Source: Cyanodermella asteris (lineage: Eukaryota > Ascomycota > Lecanoromycetes > Ostropales > Stictidaceae). Taken from it: a DNA stretch of 64,000 bases. The translations under genes and the position numbers were made by a program. Location: assembly GCA_900618795.1 (NCBI GenBank), contig UYJD01000009.1, positions 186,001-250,000 on the forward strand, read 5' to 3'. Shown here piece after piece: positions 47,690 to 58,260 of this stretch. The notes beneath the pieces were generated by a model. The model was not told the DNA's origin, ran no database searches, and saw only the letters and a program-made list of their open reading frames with translations. Numbering within the stretch: position 1 is the stretch's first letter; every line of letters begins with the position of its first letter.

Positions 47690-48673
47690 CTAACTTGAAC
47701 TTGCCGGCTGCTGCGATGGCTGTACTTGGCTAGCTGTCAGCTGCTTGGCCCCGTCTTCAGCAATTTGCTGGGCGCTGCTCGTGCCTGGTAAGGTGCCGGC
47801 AGTCTTCTTACCCGCGCGCGCCATGTATTCGTTCGAGTGGGCGACACCATCGCCGATGACCTCCGCTAGTCGGGCTCGCTCGGCCAGGACGCCGGGCTCG
47901 ATCGCAATGCGCTGACCGTGCTCGTCAAGCGTGGACTTCTGGCCATCGGCAACCTTGATCAAATACTCATTGATCTTGCTGCGTGAGGTGTCTTCGATGG
48001 TGGCGCTGCTAGTCAGCACCACGCGGTACGCATTGTCGTCCACCATGTAGGCCGCCGAGCGCACGATGCAGATGCCGATTACCGCCTTGGTGAAGTCGGT
48101 AAGGCCCGCGGAGGTGAAGCTGTAGCTAAAGATGAAGGCGTCCAAGCGGTTCAGACCGCCGAGCTCATCGAACGTGATCTCACTGTAGTGCCATGTTAGC
48201 CATGATTCTGAACGGGTTCCGCGCCAGGGACGCTGCTGCTGGCTTGATGATGTACTCACTAAACGCGATCGGTCTTCGCACTGCCGGAGGAAGCGCCTAG
48301 GATTTTGCCAATGGCACCTGCGACCAGGCCAGTCAGGCTCTCGGCGATCTTGCCTTGTACGAGCCCCTTGATGGTTTCGCCAACAAATTCACCAAGGGTG
48401 CTCTTCTTCGAGGAGAAAACCTCGACGGTAGCCCGTCGCGAAATGATATAGCTGATGTTTAGCAACTTTGGGTCTTTTTGGTTGCTCCTGTCCCAAAGTA
48501 ATCAGTATGCGAGAGCATGAGAGAGAAGAAAGGTTGGCTAACTCGATCTCCAGCAGGAAGTTGTCAATCTTCTCCTGTGCCCATTGTACAGCAACATGGA
48601 CAGCTTCTTCCTGCTTATCTAGCGCGGCTGCATCATCTTTCTCGACGAACCCTCGCACAGCGTCCGCGACCAT
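47690..48673 (-). CDS. Uncharacterised protein (three exons, N terminus uncertain)
   Basis: Exons 48673..48543, 48487..48260 and 48182..47690, 283 residues from ATG 48673. Introns of 55 nt (GTTAGC donor) and 77 nt (GTGAGT) keep phase. I do not recognise the family. Visible features: an N-terminal helix (ALDKQEEAVHVAVQWAQEKI), NISYIISRRATVEVF, a glycine-rich hydrophobic stretch LTGLVAGAIGKILGASSGSA that could insert in or lie on a membrane, SEITFDELGGLNRLDAF, and a Gln/Ser-rich C terminus. Sequence upstream of ATG 48673 in the same frame (GLVPGLFWNKQDHSRTLAI, then QLEFTPN) also looks like coding, so the true start is probably earlier. A frame starting MPLLMGKHRDENFVYK meets it at an AAAA run near 48762, as if one base were extra. 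The function cannot be named. Confidence 0.65.
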
Positions 48674-49883
48674 GATGTTAGGAGTGAATTCGAGTTGGAT
48701 TGCGAGAGTCCTTGAGTGGTCTTGCTTGTTCCAGAAAAGCCCAGGAACGAGGCCGTGAGACCATTTTATACACGAAGTTCTCGTCACGATGTTTGCCCAT
48801 AAGCAAGGGCATTTCGGCTCATAACATGATCATCTGATAGCCCAGACCTGGTCTCGGAGGTCTGGATCCAAAAAGGAGAATCCTAGCAACTACTCTAAGC
48901 GCTGCGACATATGTGTTGGACCAATCGCTTCTCGTGTTCTTGAAGGATCTATAGGAACACAAGCGTCATTCTGAAGATTGATCCAGACAGCTGGTGGCGT
49001 CTTTTCTGGCTAGCTGATGCATTCATGACGCGTGCAGTAAAGAGCAGATTGAAGCAAGCCGAACCGCTGGTAGTGGGACGGCACTTTTTGCCAAACCCGG
49101 CTGACTAATTGTCCAACCCGGCGGCTTCGGTGCGTAAATGCGCCCAAATCTGAACGCCATGCAGGTACGCGTCCGCCGAAGCTTTTACGCCACTCAGCCA
49201 CGACGCCGAAGGAACTTGAAGACGGGGTTGCCCAGAAATGGAAACCAGATACGACTCCGCTGCCCATACCCCACAATTCCCATTATCCGAGAGCGCCGGA
49301 ATTCCCTCAATTGCACTCCGCCAGCCACGGCCATTATTGTTCGTGCAAGACACGAGCTGAGTATGAGACACGAGCTCTCTTGGTTAGGCCAGTGGATGCA
49401 GCCACCATCACATTTCCGGCCAAACTCCAGCGTCTCTTGCAAGGCGTGAAGTAAGAATGGAGTCATCGGCCCGGACCAAGGTGTAGTCGACAGCTGAAGT
49501 GGATCAACGAATAACTATGCTATCCAGAGGGGGCACGCTATGGAGCAACCATTGGTCGGTCGAGCTGTGTTCACAGTCGCTGGGGTCAAGTCTAGAATCT
49601 TGAATGGCTTTATGAGGGTTGCATAGATGGTACAGAACATCTAGGCTATTCTTGGCAGGTGAAGCGCACTTCGATCTATCACTCCCTTTCTATTGCTGAT
49701 CAGGTCGTGGATCGCACTACTGCTCAGCCATCATCCTACATGCGCCTTCAAGCAATTGATGATTCCCGCGTATTGTTCTCTGGCCCTCATACGGACCTGC
49801 ACAATTTCCCCATCTCGACATTATTTTGCAGCCCTCAATCCAATGTTTAGCCTGCAACTGCCATCGGTCAAGGCTTCCTCTCC
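48674..49883. other. Mostly gene-free stretch between two unknown genes
   Basis: About 1.2 kb lying between divergent genes. The first 100 to 140 bases may be coding (see the gene at 47690). The remainder shows only short chance frames. Confidence 0.5.
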
Positions 49884-51212
49884 ATGGGTCTGACAGATTG
49901 GTTCAGAGAAGCGACGGATACGTTTAAAAATGCGGCAGTGTCCGTCATCGACGCAGCGGAAAGTCTCGCTCAAGAAGCGAAGCGAGAGTTGGAAAGAGCC
50001 GTCCGCGAAGCTGAAGAAGTCGTTAACAGTGTCACCGAAGGGGTCAAAGCAAAAGGTAGGGAAGTTGAAGATAGCATCAGGGCCGTTATTCCGGACTTCG
50101 AGGGTAAGCTGGAGGAAATAATCGATGATATCACATTGGCCGCCTCTTCGGCCGCCGAAGACGGTGTCGACATAACCGAATCTATCAACGCATCCGTGGA
50201 AATCGTCTTCCCAGAGATCGAGAAAGCTTTGGAAGCCGCCATAAATGCAGTCAACCAGCTTCTCCGCAGTGCAGCAGATGGGCTTTTTCGAGTCCTCGAA
50301 GGGATTCTTCCGGGGTTTCTCAATCGGCTACTCGCACCAGTGCGAAGTTTGATCGATTGGATCCTCGACGGGCTCAGATCACTCTCCGACAAACTCATCG
50401 ACGGGGTCAGATGGGCATTGGAAAAGATCAAGAACACGGTCCAGAGCTTGGTGAGAAAGATTGGCGAAGTTCTCGGGCCGGTATGGGACTTTATCAAGAA
50501 GCTGTGGAAGCTGCTGTTTGGAGCCGAGCCAGAGCAATGTCGGCTCACGTCGCAGTGGTTTGACGAGCGAATGAGACGCGCGGAGAAGGAGATGCTGTGA
50601 GTGCAAGCCGTGACTTATGGCTTGGGAATGCCGACCTGCTAACGCTGAGGCAGCTCCACAGGGCACCAGGTCGTGATCCGAAAACGCACCTACCTCGAAC
50701 TGCTTCCCCCGACTGAAGATCAGTGGAAGACTGTGGTTGGCGACTTCTTGGACAGTCATCCCTCTTGGAGTGCCTACCGCGCACAGATGATCAGTCTGCT
50801 CACCACGCCTCAGGATGGTCATTTGGCTCAACATTCCATGGACGAAGCGTTTATTGACAAGCTCGGTGGCCGTCAGCGAATACAAATCCGCGTGCTCCAC
50901 TATCGATGGCGGACAGAGGATTTTCGCAAGGTGTCCTCCGGCTTCTTAGGCATCTTAGCCATAGTCAGCGCCGTCGGAAAGGATGTTGAAGCGAAGCCAG
51001 AAGCGCGCAGTTCGAAGGCGATGAGGCAGATGCGCGAGCTGCCTCTAGAGATCGATCCTGCGACGGCATTAAGGATTTACCAAACTATCCAGGCTCACCT
51101 TTGGCTGCGAACCGTGGAAGTCACTCAAAGCCCTGTGGCCGTCGAGAGCAAAAAGACGCGTATCTCTCGTCAGATCTTGAGCAGGGACGAGCATGGGTGG
51201 AGGGAAGCTTGA
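49884..51212 (+). CDS. Uncharacterised protein with long amphipathic-helical N terminus
   Basis: Exons 49884..50596 and 50654..51212, 423 residues. The 57-nt intron has a GTGAGT donor, a TGCTAAC branch and a GCAG acceptor, and joins EML to STGHQVVIRKR. The first 210 residues are almost wholly helical, with alternating charged and hydrophobic residues (ESLAQEAKRELERAVREAEE, then EIEKALEAAINAVNQLL and LIDWILDGLRSLSDKLI), rather like apolipoprotein, perilipin or LEA-type amphipathic repeats that bind lipid surfaces. The second exon encodes a more globular region (YLELLPPTEDQWKTVVGDFL, then RIQIRVLHYRWRTEDFRK). No signal peptide is visible. I do not recognise the family; a lipid-droplet or membrane-surface role would be a guess. 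Confidence 0.72.
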
Positions 51213-51749
51213 TCATAGCATCATGCTTTGTCATGTTGTGTACATGTGGAGTGCGTCACTGCGTGCCTTTTAAGTTATTTGATCATTTGATTACGTTGAA
51301 GTCGACAAGTGAATGACAATCAGTGGCTGCGCTGTCATGATTCAGACTTCATGCGAGGTTTAGCTGTCCAACATCAACACCATGTCCGTCACCAGGGGCA
51401 GTCATTCCAACGGGTCGTCCTGCTGTTCTGCGTCTTTTTGTCAATAGACTCCATGTAGGCAGAGTCAGAGAAAGAGTGCTCACGAGTGCGAGCCGCCTAT
51501 TGTCCCTCATCCCACCTGGCACCAGCCGCAGGTTTAGCTATAAGAGCACGCAGCCCGCATACCTTTCTCATCTCTCCCAGAACACAACACACTCTCTCAC
51601 TCGAGATCACTAGCTTCCATAACAAGCTTTCATCTCCACATCATACCGCCGGCCGGTTCAGTTCTGTTCACACACCAACCCACCGCATTTCCAAGTCAAC
51701 CCCCACAAGCACATTCTCCACCAGCCTCCCAACGCACGAACCATCCAAC
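51213..51749. other. Promoter/leader of the small secreted protein gene
   Basis: About 540 nt with CT- and CA-rich sequence (CTCTCTCACTC, CACACACC) typical of leaders of highly expressed fungal genes. A TTTAGCTATAAGAGC stretch near 51533-51547 resembles a TATA box with downstream start region. No gene apart from the leader. Confidence 0.5.
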
Positions 51750-52150
51750 ATGAAGTTCTCTCTGCTCATCTGCACCCTTGTCGCCACCGCAGGTCTCACT
51801 TCCGCCTTCGCCTTGGTCGGCAAGGGGGTTCCTCCCTTCAACGACGACCAAGTCAAGGAGGCCTGGACCGACCCGAACATGGTCTTCGTCGAGGGATCTT
51901 GCTCCAATCACGGAAAGTGCGCCTTCAAGGGCGAGCGAATCTTCGGTCTGACCGGATACGACAAGTGCAGTACCGGATCCGTAAGTTCATTTTCTTTTGC
52001 TTTCCTCGCACCCGCCATTGTGTTGTGGAGCAAGTTTTATTTGACAAAGTAGATGACTGACGTTTGATTTAGTGCGATGGAGCTGAAGGCCAGCGGTGCA
52101 TCAAGACGAACGACATGAACACGCTTTGCCCGGGTGGTCCGCATTGGTAG
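51750..52150 (+). CDS. Small secreted cysteine-rich protein (effector-like)
   Basis: Exons 51750..51980 and 52073..52150, 102 residues. A clear signal peptide (MKFSLLICTLVATAGLTSA) is followed by a mature part of about 83 residues with six Cys: EGSCSNHGKCAFKG, GYDKCSTGS, CDGAEGQRC and NTLCPGG. An even number of Cys in a small secreted protein suggests three disulphides. The 92-nt intron has a GTAAGT donor and a TGACTGAC branch before TTTAG. If the intron is retained the frame runs on for 24 residues and loses three of the six Cys. The short size, signal peptide and cysteine content match the general profile of fungal effectors or antimicrobial peptides. I recognise no named family. Confidence 0.78.
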
Positions 52151-52844
52151 GGCGTTGATAACTCAGGGCGTCTCGAGACATTGGGAGACGGGAGACGTGC
52201 GAGATCTGATGGTCTTTGTGATGCGTGGAAGCTTCGATGTCTCGGGGAATGATGCTCGTCTGGAACTGAGGCTGACCTCGACTTTTTTTTACCTTTGGCT
52301 TCCGGTAAGCCATACCGACAGCTAGCTTTTACGTTGATCATGTTGCTGTGCACTGAGATGCTTCTTCTTGTCCTTGTAGATGTGCCGATTGCAGTGAACC
52401 TTCGGCTCCGAGGCGTATTTGAATGTACAATTGGTGCGACAAGTCGATGGATTCCCGTGGGAAAGACCTCTGACAACGCTCGAGTAGATGAACAGGCCAC
52501 TCAAGCTTCGTATGCCTATAGCGAATGCCGCCACCCAGCAGGAACAAGCCTCATCACCGCCCGCACGGGACACAATCTACGGACCGCCGATGAAGCACAT
52601 TGCCAGGACGAACATGAGCGTGGCCCGTCTAAACAGTGCAGCACACATTGTTCTTGCAATCGAGGGCACAACCACGGGATCGAGCCAGGTAGGTGTTCGA
52701 TGCACTGTGGACGCTAACAAGTCTTGTAGGACATGGCACTGATAACATGCCACCCATTAACGTCATTCAAGCGTCCTACCTGCATCCATTACAAATACAT
52801 TTACAATCTCATCCCCAGAGTCTGTATGCAACGAGACCCGCCAT
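52151..52844. other. Intergenic, 3' of two convergent genes
   Basis: About 0.7 kb between the small secreted protein and the large secreted protein. A 140-codon plus-strand frame from 52295 has mixed composition and no domain; I do not support it. Confidence 0.5.
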
Positions 52845-55800
52845 CTAAGAAGTCTGCCCCAACACCAACGCCACCGGATCACACTGCGTAACCGGCGCGC
52901 CCGTAACCGTATACCTCAACTTCTCCAGCATCAACGTCTCGATACCCGCCTCGTCCTGCACCAAGAAAAGCTTACTGTCCGCTCCGTTTCCAAAGTCACA
53001 AAGAACCAAACTGAACGCATCGCCCTTCGTAGTGACCGCAAACAACAGATTCGGGGTGCTGGAATCCCCGTCCGCATTGACAGGCTGCAAAACAACAAAG
53101 TCCGCCGCTTTGGGGATCTCGTCTTCGTCACTGAGCCGGATGCGACTGACGTTGTACGCCGCCATGGTATCCGGGTAGTAGTGCAGGACGCGCCCGGCGT
53201 CGTCCATGGCGGCGACGTTGTCGTAGGTGCCCCAAAGACCGGTGCCGTTGGTTCCTCCGGTGGAGGCGTCGCCGGCGTACAGGTTTCCGTCGTCACCGGG
53301 GACGAGTGCGAAGGCGTTGTGCGTTTCGAGGATCGTGGTGTAGGTGAAGCCGCTGTTGGCGCCGGCGGCGGCCGAGTCGGCGGCGGACTCAGCGGCAGAG
53401 CGGTCGGAGGCGTCGTCGTCGTCGACGTTATCGGAATCGGAGGTCGAGTCGGCGGATGTATCGTTGGGGTCGGTTGCGAACTCGGTCTCGCCATCGTCGG
53501 CAATGGTTGTCTTTTTGGTAAAGCGTTTGATCTTAGCGTCGGTTGCGGCTTCTTGGGTCTCTGATCCAGTAGATTGCGAGTCATCAGCACCGGTGGAGCC
53601 GGTGTCTCCGGAGCCGGTGCTGCCAGTCTCAGAGGATCCGGTTCCTGTTGAGCCGCTGCTGGTGCTGCCGGATCCGCTGTCAGTAGAGCCAGATTCGGTG
53701 GACTCGGATCCAGTTGAGCCTGAGCCGGTCGAATCGGATGCGGTGCTGCCGGTTTCACCATCTCCAGAGCCTGTAGAGCCCGATCCCGTGCCGCCGCTCT
53801 CGGCGGGTGTTGAACCAGATTCAGTGCTTCCGGAGCCGTCGCTTGGGGTCGAGCCGGAGCCGGTGCTTGCAGAGCCATTGTTTCCAGATCCTGTACTGCC
53901 GCTCGAGCCATCAAGAAGCTTGCAGCCCTGCAGCAGCGGCGGCGAATCATAGTGGCTCAACGGGATCGTCTTGACACCAAACAGATCAAGCTTGACATCG
54001 TTCTGCGCATTGGCAAAGTATTCGAACCCATTGTTGCAGGTCTCACTGGCGACCGGTGCGCCGGGGGTGCTGCCAGCGAAAGTGATGTTACCGAACAAAC
54101 TGGGCTCTTCAATGAGTGAAATGGCTTTCTTCCAGCTGATGGGAATGATTTCGATTCCGACGTTGAAGGAGACTGGCAAGCTGAGTCTGGCATCCGCGGT
54201 GATCGAGCCCGACGCCTCGAAGCGTTTCTTGAATTGAGGTTCGTAGCCTGTGATCTTTGAGCCATCGCCAATCAGGTCCATGGTGGCTTCGAAGTTGGGC
54301 CAGAGCATGGTGACGCCGACAATGGCTTGACCTTCAGCCTTGATGTTCAGCTTGGCAACGGCGTCCACGCCGACGAAGACGCCAGCGGAGAAGATGCCCT
54401 TGACGGACATGCCAAGGTTGGGAATAGCCTGGTTGAGGATAGGCTTAGTCTTGGTCTCGCTGAATATTGCGGTAGCAACGAGTCCAAGGTTCAGACCAGC
54501 CTGCATGTCGGCCTTCATGTTGGCGTTCAAAGCCTTGAGACCGTCTAGCAGGTTCCACTTGGCAACACCGGCGATGGTGACATGACCCTTGATACCACAG
54601 TCGACACAGTAGAGTGCAACGTCAGCTTGGGCGGCGCCCTTGGAGCTGGCCTTCTCGTAGATGAGAGCTGCCGCACCCCAAGGAGACGTGGCGCTGTTAC
54701 TTGGGCCCAAGTTGATGTCAGTCGTACCCGACACACTCGGGCTGAACTCAGTAGCCTTAGCAATAAAGTTGCCAACGACGGGGATGGCCTTGACGGCTGC
54801 GGCAGCAATCTGGAGAGGAGCGGTGGCAACCTTCACGGCGACCTTTACAACGGTTGAGACAGCCTTCTTGATCCAGCCCCAGAAACCGCGCTTTTGAAGG
54901 TGTCGCGCGGCGATGCCTCGGCGCTGGAGGTCACCGTCGGCGTTGTCGTCGACGAGATCATCTCCATCGAAGTCGACATCAGGGGCGAAGTCCTTGACAT
55001 CGCTACCGTAGTCGGTTGGGTTGTTCATGTCGAAATATCCGAGAGCATCATCAAGCTTCTGGTCGAAATCCGCAGCACCGCAATCAGCGGCAGGGAAGCC
55101 ATCGATGGTGGTAGAAGGAGCCTTGCCACAGCCAGAGCCATTGTTTGAGGTGAAGCCGCTGGATGATGTTGAGTTGGAGCCGCTGACGGGCGTGGTGGAA
55201 TTGCCTGCACCTCCGGATCCGACGTTGCTCGAGCCACTCGTAGATCCGCCTGTGGTAGCATCGAATGGTACACCGGTGCTGTTGTTGCCCGGAGGATAGT
55301 AAGTACCCCAAGCGAGGTCAACACCATCAAGTGCCTGCTCGATCGGGATCTCTTTCGTGACCTTCGCCGTAATTGTGTTGGTCGAGGGATCGGCAGTGAT
55401 GCCGTTGATGAGCCAAAAGGTGCGCTGATCTGCCGAAAGACCACAGCCCTGAGCGAAGGTGACCAAGACAAATTCTGGGGTATTGGCCCAAGCAGCTGCA
55501 GCATAATCGAAAGCTTCCTTTGTTGTAAAGCTGACCTGAATAGTGCTCCCGTTGCCCGAGCATGTTGTGCTCTTGACAAAAATCGAGTGGTCAAGGATAA
55601 CAGCTGGGTACTGGAGGGTGGTGGACAAGGATGCAAACATGTGCTCCGCGTTCGGGTCAGCGACACCTTCCGATGCATAGTACAGGTCGTGATTGTCGAC
55701 GGGTTTCAGGTTGTCGATTCTGTCGACAGGAGTGTCCCAATGGACTGCCGGAAGAAGGGTAGCCAAAGTTGAGGAGCCTGACGTGGTCGAGTTTCCGGTC

Positions 55801-56237
55801 GAATACGTTCCAGATGAACCATACAATGACCCGGAGCCCCCAGACAGACCGGCTTTGCCGGTTGGCTTGCACAGGTCAGCTGTGACGGTTGTGAAAATCG
55901 TCACCATCGGGCTTTGTGCGTTCGAGACCTGGGTAGCAACGAGTCCAGATGAGCCCTGAGCCGGTGACTGGGCATTGGATGGTACTGGGCTGGCGAATGC
56001 ACCATCAGGAAATCTCAGAACAGACGACAAAGTCGAAGTAGTAGAAATAGAGGTAGATGTCGTAGAGACGTTGGTGGCATTGGTGGCAGTCGTACCATTC
56101 GTAGAAGTCGACTGACCGGCCGTACCGGTAGAGAGCGTGGTGTTCTGAATCGCGCTGACAACTCTAGGATTTAGAGCGTTGGCGGGCTCAAGCATTAAAA
56201 GAGCGGCAGCCCCGAGGGCGGTAACGGAGAACTTCAT
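52845..56237 (-). CDS. Large secreted protein with DUF7029- and DUF7223-like domains
   Basis: Single exon, 1130 residues. A signal peptide (MKFSVTALGAAALLMLEPANA) is followed by a Ser/Thr/Asn-rich stretch with many N-x-S/T sites. About residues 165-310 form a domain (PAVILDHSIFVKSTTCSG, then FVLVTFAQGCGLSADQRTFW) of the type catalogued as DUF7029. Dibasic sites (LQRRG, LQKRG near residue 445) suggest Kex2 cleavage before FWGWIKKAVSTVVKVAV. About 450-760 holds a beta-rich domain (ALYCVDCGIKGHVTIAG) of the DUF7223 type. A Gly/Ser/Thr/Glu repeat linker (about 770-890) and a C-terminal domain with VLHYYPDTMAAYNVSRIRL follow. The proteins of this architecture are known only in fungi and have no assigned function; a cell-wall or adhesive role is inference. 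Confidence 0.87.
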   Translation of the reverse strand: MKFSVTALGAAALLMLEPANALNPRVVSAIQNTTLSTGTAGQSTSTNGTTATNATNVSTTSTSISTTSTLSSVLRFPDGAFASPVPSNAQSPAQGSSGLVATQVSNAQSPMVTIFTTVTADLCKPTGKAGLSGGSGSLYGSSGTYSTGNSTTSGSSTLATLLPAVHWDTPVDRIDNLKPVDNHDLYYASEGVADPNAEHMFASLSTTLQYPAVILDHSIFVKSTTCSGNGSTIQVSFTTKEAFDYAAAAWANTPEFVLVTFAQGCGLSADQRTFWLINGITADPSTNTITAKVTKEIPIEQALDGVDLAWGTYYPPGNNSTGVPFDATTGGSTSGSSNVGSGGAGNSTTPVSGSNSTSSSGFTSNNGSGCGKAPSTTIDGFPAADCGAADFDQKLDDALGYFDMNNPTDYGSDVKDFAPDVDFDGDDLVDDNADGDLQRRGIAARHLQKRGFWGWIKKAVSTVVKVAVKVATAPLQIAAAAVKAIPVVGNFIAKATEFSPSVSGTTDINLGPSNSATSPWGAAALIYEKASSKGAAQADVALYCVDCGIKGHVTIAGVAKWNLLDGLKALNANMKADMQAGLNLGLVATAIFSETKTKPILNQAIPNLGMSVKGIFSAGVFVGVDAVAKLNIKAEGQAIVGVTMLWPNFEATMDLIGDGSKITGYEPQFKKRFEASGSITADARLSLPVSFNVGIEIIPISWKKAISLIEEPSLFGNITFAGSTPGAPVASETCNNGFEYFANAQNDVKLDLFGVKTIPLSHYDSPPLLQGCKLLDGSSGSTGSGNNGSASTGSGSTPSDGSGSTESGSTPAESGGTGSGSTGSGDGETGSTASDSTGSGSTGSESTESGSTDSGSGSTSSGSTGTGSSETGSTGSGDTGSTGADDSQSTGSETQEAATDAKIKRFTKKTTIADDGETEFATDPNDTSADSTSDSDNVDDDDASDRSAAESAADSAAAGANSGFTYTTILETHNAFALVPGDDGNLYAGDASTGGTNGTGLWGTYDNVAAMDDAGRVLHYYPDTMAAYNVSRIRLSDEDEIPKAADFVVLQPVNADGDSSTPNLLFAVTTKGDAFSLVLCDFGNGADSKLFLVQDEAGIETLMLEKLRYTVTGAPVTQCDPVALVLGQTS
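53570..53910 (-). repeat. Gly/Ser/Thr/Glu low-complexity coding repeat
   Basis: Imperfect repeats of a GSTGSG/ESGST unit, encoded by GGN-TCN-ACN-GGN codons, in the large secreted protein. Likely an O-glycosylated, length-variable linker. Confidence 0.8.
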
Positions 56238-57663
56238 AACGACGCTGGAAAGGAATGACTGGCCACGAACGGGCGAAAGAGTGTCGAGAAGGAAGCCTCT
56301 GCGTGAGAAGACCTACATGAGGGGGAGCATCACGACTATATGTATGTCAAAGCCGAGAAAGTGATCCAATCGCTCACTCCGAGCTCGCTTGCGCTTTCAA
56401 CATTCAGAGCCAAGGTTCATGCTTCAGCTGCCACCGAACGGACGCCAGGCGAGCTGTAAAGCCGGCAAGGCGTTGTACTTACTGCTTCGAGCTCCCTCGC
56501 CGGGGACATGTGCAATTCAAATCACCGGGGCCTCCACTCTGCATTGTACAGTATTAAGCAGGTTGTGACATGGACAAGGTGCGACAGAGTCGGAAAACAG
56601 CCCGAAATAGACGCCATCTAATCTCCACGATATTCGGTTCCAGTTGCTGGGATGACCTTGCTAGCGTGAAGTTAGCGCCGGTACCTGAGATGTCAGCCAA
56701 GTGCGCAGGGTCAGAAGTCGGGGCTGCCGAGCACGATAGCAGATCCGTGGATCTGTTGGTCTGCAAACGTCCCGGAAACGTGGTTCTCGGCAGTAGATGG
56801 TTGAGAGCAGCGCTGAGTGATAATCTGGTCATCGCCTAAAGTGCCACTCGCTTGATTTGCACTCATAGTGCCGGGGCTTCAGGAGATGGACATTGCTGCG
56901 AAAACCCTAGCATAGTCCCGATGTCTCAGACTATCGAAGGGCTGCTTACTGTACAAGGACAACAAGCCAGCGTCAGCGAGACTTCGGAAGCAGCAAACGA
57001 CAGCAAGTAGCCTGTTGAGAGGCATGGCGACAAATACGATCGACCGGCTTCAGATGCAGAAATAGCAGACTTGATCGAGGCGTACATGCATATTCAAAGC
57101 ATCCAAATCGAGGCGATAGAGCCGAAGGAGTGGACACAGGGGCAAAAGCTTCCAACGACACAAGAAGCATCCCGTACTTCGCATAGTAAACAAAGGCCAA
57201 AACTGGAACGAGGCGTGGAAAAGAAATCTAGACCAGGAGTTTGGCCGGTTTGGTGCCTGCCAAGGCTTGTGGCGGAGGGTCGGGCTGGAGGCTGACCTCG
57301 TGGCGCAGCTGGAGAACAGCATGAACGATCCCCTCTACGCCACGCAATTTAAACATCTCGATCAGGGGCAGAGCGTCGAATAAATTCTTGACACTGCTCG
57401 TCACGCCTTCATCGTTGACAGTTCCTCTCTCGTCATCTCTGAAGTCCATAGTTCAGACTGCAGACCGCTCCACAACCTTTCCCTGATCGATGTGGAGTAT
57501 CGGGCTGATTTACTGTCGGCTCAAAGTATTACAGGAGCCTGTGGATAAATTTGTGCATTAAGCAGTCGGCTCCCCCTCCCATTCATTGGTTGCGGACCTC
57601 GCCACTATTGTCGATTCCTTTCACAAAGGGTATGGCGTTCATAAGATTACAATGAGGTATGCA
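56238..57663. other. Gene-free stretch upstream of the large secreted protein
   Basis: About 1.4 kb with the promoter of the DUF7029-type gene at its left and the 3' flank of the GNAT gene at its right. No coding or RNA signal recognised. Confidence 0.5.
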
Positions 57664-58260
57664 TCAAAGTGTCTTCTCAAACATTCTATAGTCGACCTTC
57701 GTACACAACAGCGGCGCCAGGTGTGGATAACTGTCCCGAAAACTATCAGACCTCACAACAACATATCCCAATCTTTCATACCAAGCCTGCCCCCAGCCCA
57801 TCAACTTGTGCTCAAAATCCGTCGGGACCAGCAACTCAACCTGCATTACCTTCGCGCCCCACCCCCTGCAGTGATCCTCCGCAAAGTCGATCAGCTGGCG
57901 GCCCAGGCCAGATCCCCGGCTGGCTGGACTCGCAACTAAAATCCCAAACTCCCCCATGGAATCGCTCAGTTTCTGAATTCTCACACACCCGACAACATTC
58001 TCCGGCGGTGACAGAGGCGATGTCGAGGAGGTCAATGCTAGCGCGACTTGTCCCGCCCGTAAGAAGGTTTTGACTTCAGCTTCGCTGGTTCGGTGGTAGC
58101 CTTGGATGAAAATGCCCGCCTGTGCTATTGTATAGACGTCGTCGATGAGTTTCGTGAGGTGCGCTACCAGAGTTCCATCTTCCGCTGCAGAAGTCGGAGG
58201 AAATGAGACATGAAATGCTTTTGTTCGTGATGGGACCGTAACGGGTGGAACGACTGCCAT
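57664..58260 (-). CDS. GNAT-family N-acetyltransferase
   Basis: Single exon, 198 residues. Acetyl-CoA-binding motif A is clear: GEFGILVASPASRGSGLGRQ (R-G-x-G-x-G), on the beta4-alpha3 turn, with LIDFAEDHCRGWGAKVMQVE after it. The motif B region is WYERLGYVVV, the usual Y-E-x-x-G-Y/F end of GNAT folds. The N-terminal part (DDVYTIAQAGIFIQGYHRTS) would form the acceptor pocket. Such small stand-alone GNATs acetylate amines, antibiotics or protein N termini; the substrate cannot be inferred. No membrane or export signals. The gene stands alone, transcribed away from the SDR at 59262. Confidence 0.9.
   Translation of the reverse strand: MAVVPPVTVPSRTKAFHVSFPPTSAAEDGTLVAHLTKLIDDVYTIAQAGIFIQGYHRTSEAEVKTFLRAGQVALALTSSTSPLSPPENVVGCVRIQKLSDSMGEFGILVASPASRGSGLGRQLIDFAEDHCRGWGAKVMQVELLVPTDFEHKLMGWGQAWYERLGYVVVRSDSFRDSYPHLAPLLCTKVDYRMFEKTL

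Noticed and set aside
52295-52717. 140-codon plus-strand frame between the two secreted-protein genes
   Set aside because: Cys/His-rich by chance; no signal peptide in the right place, no intron signals and no domain.
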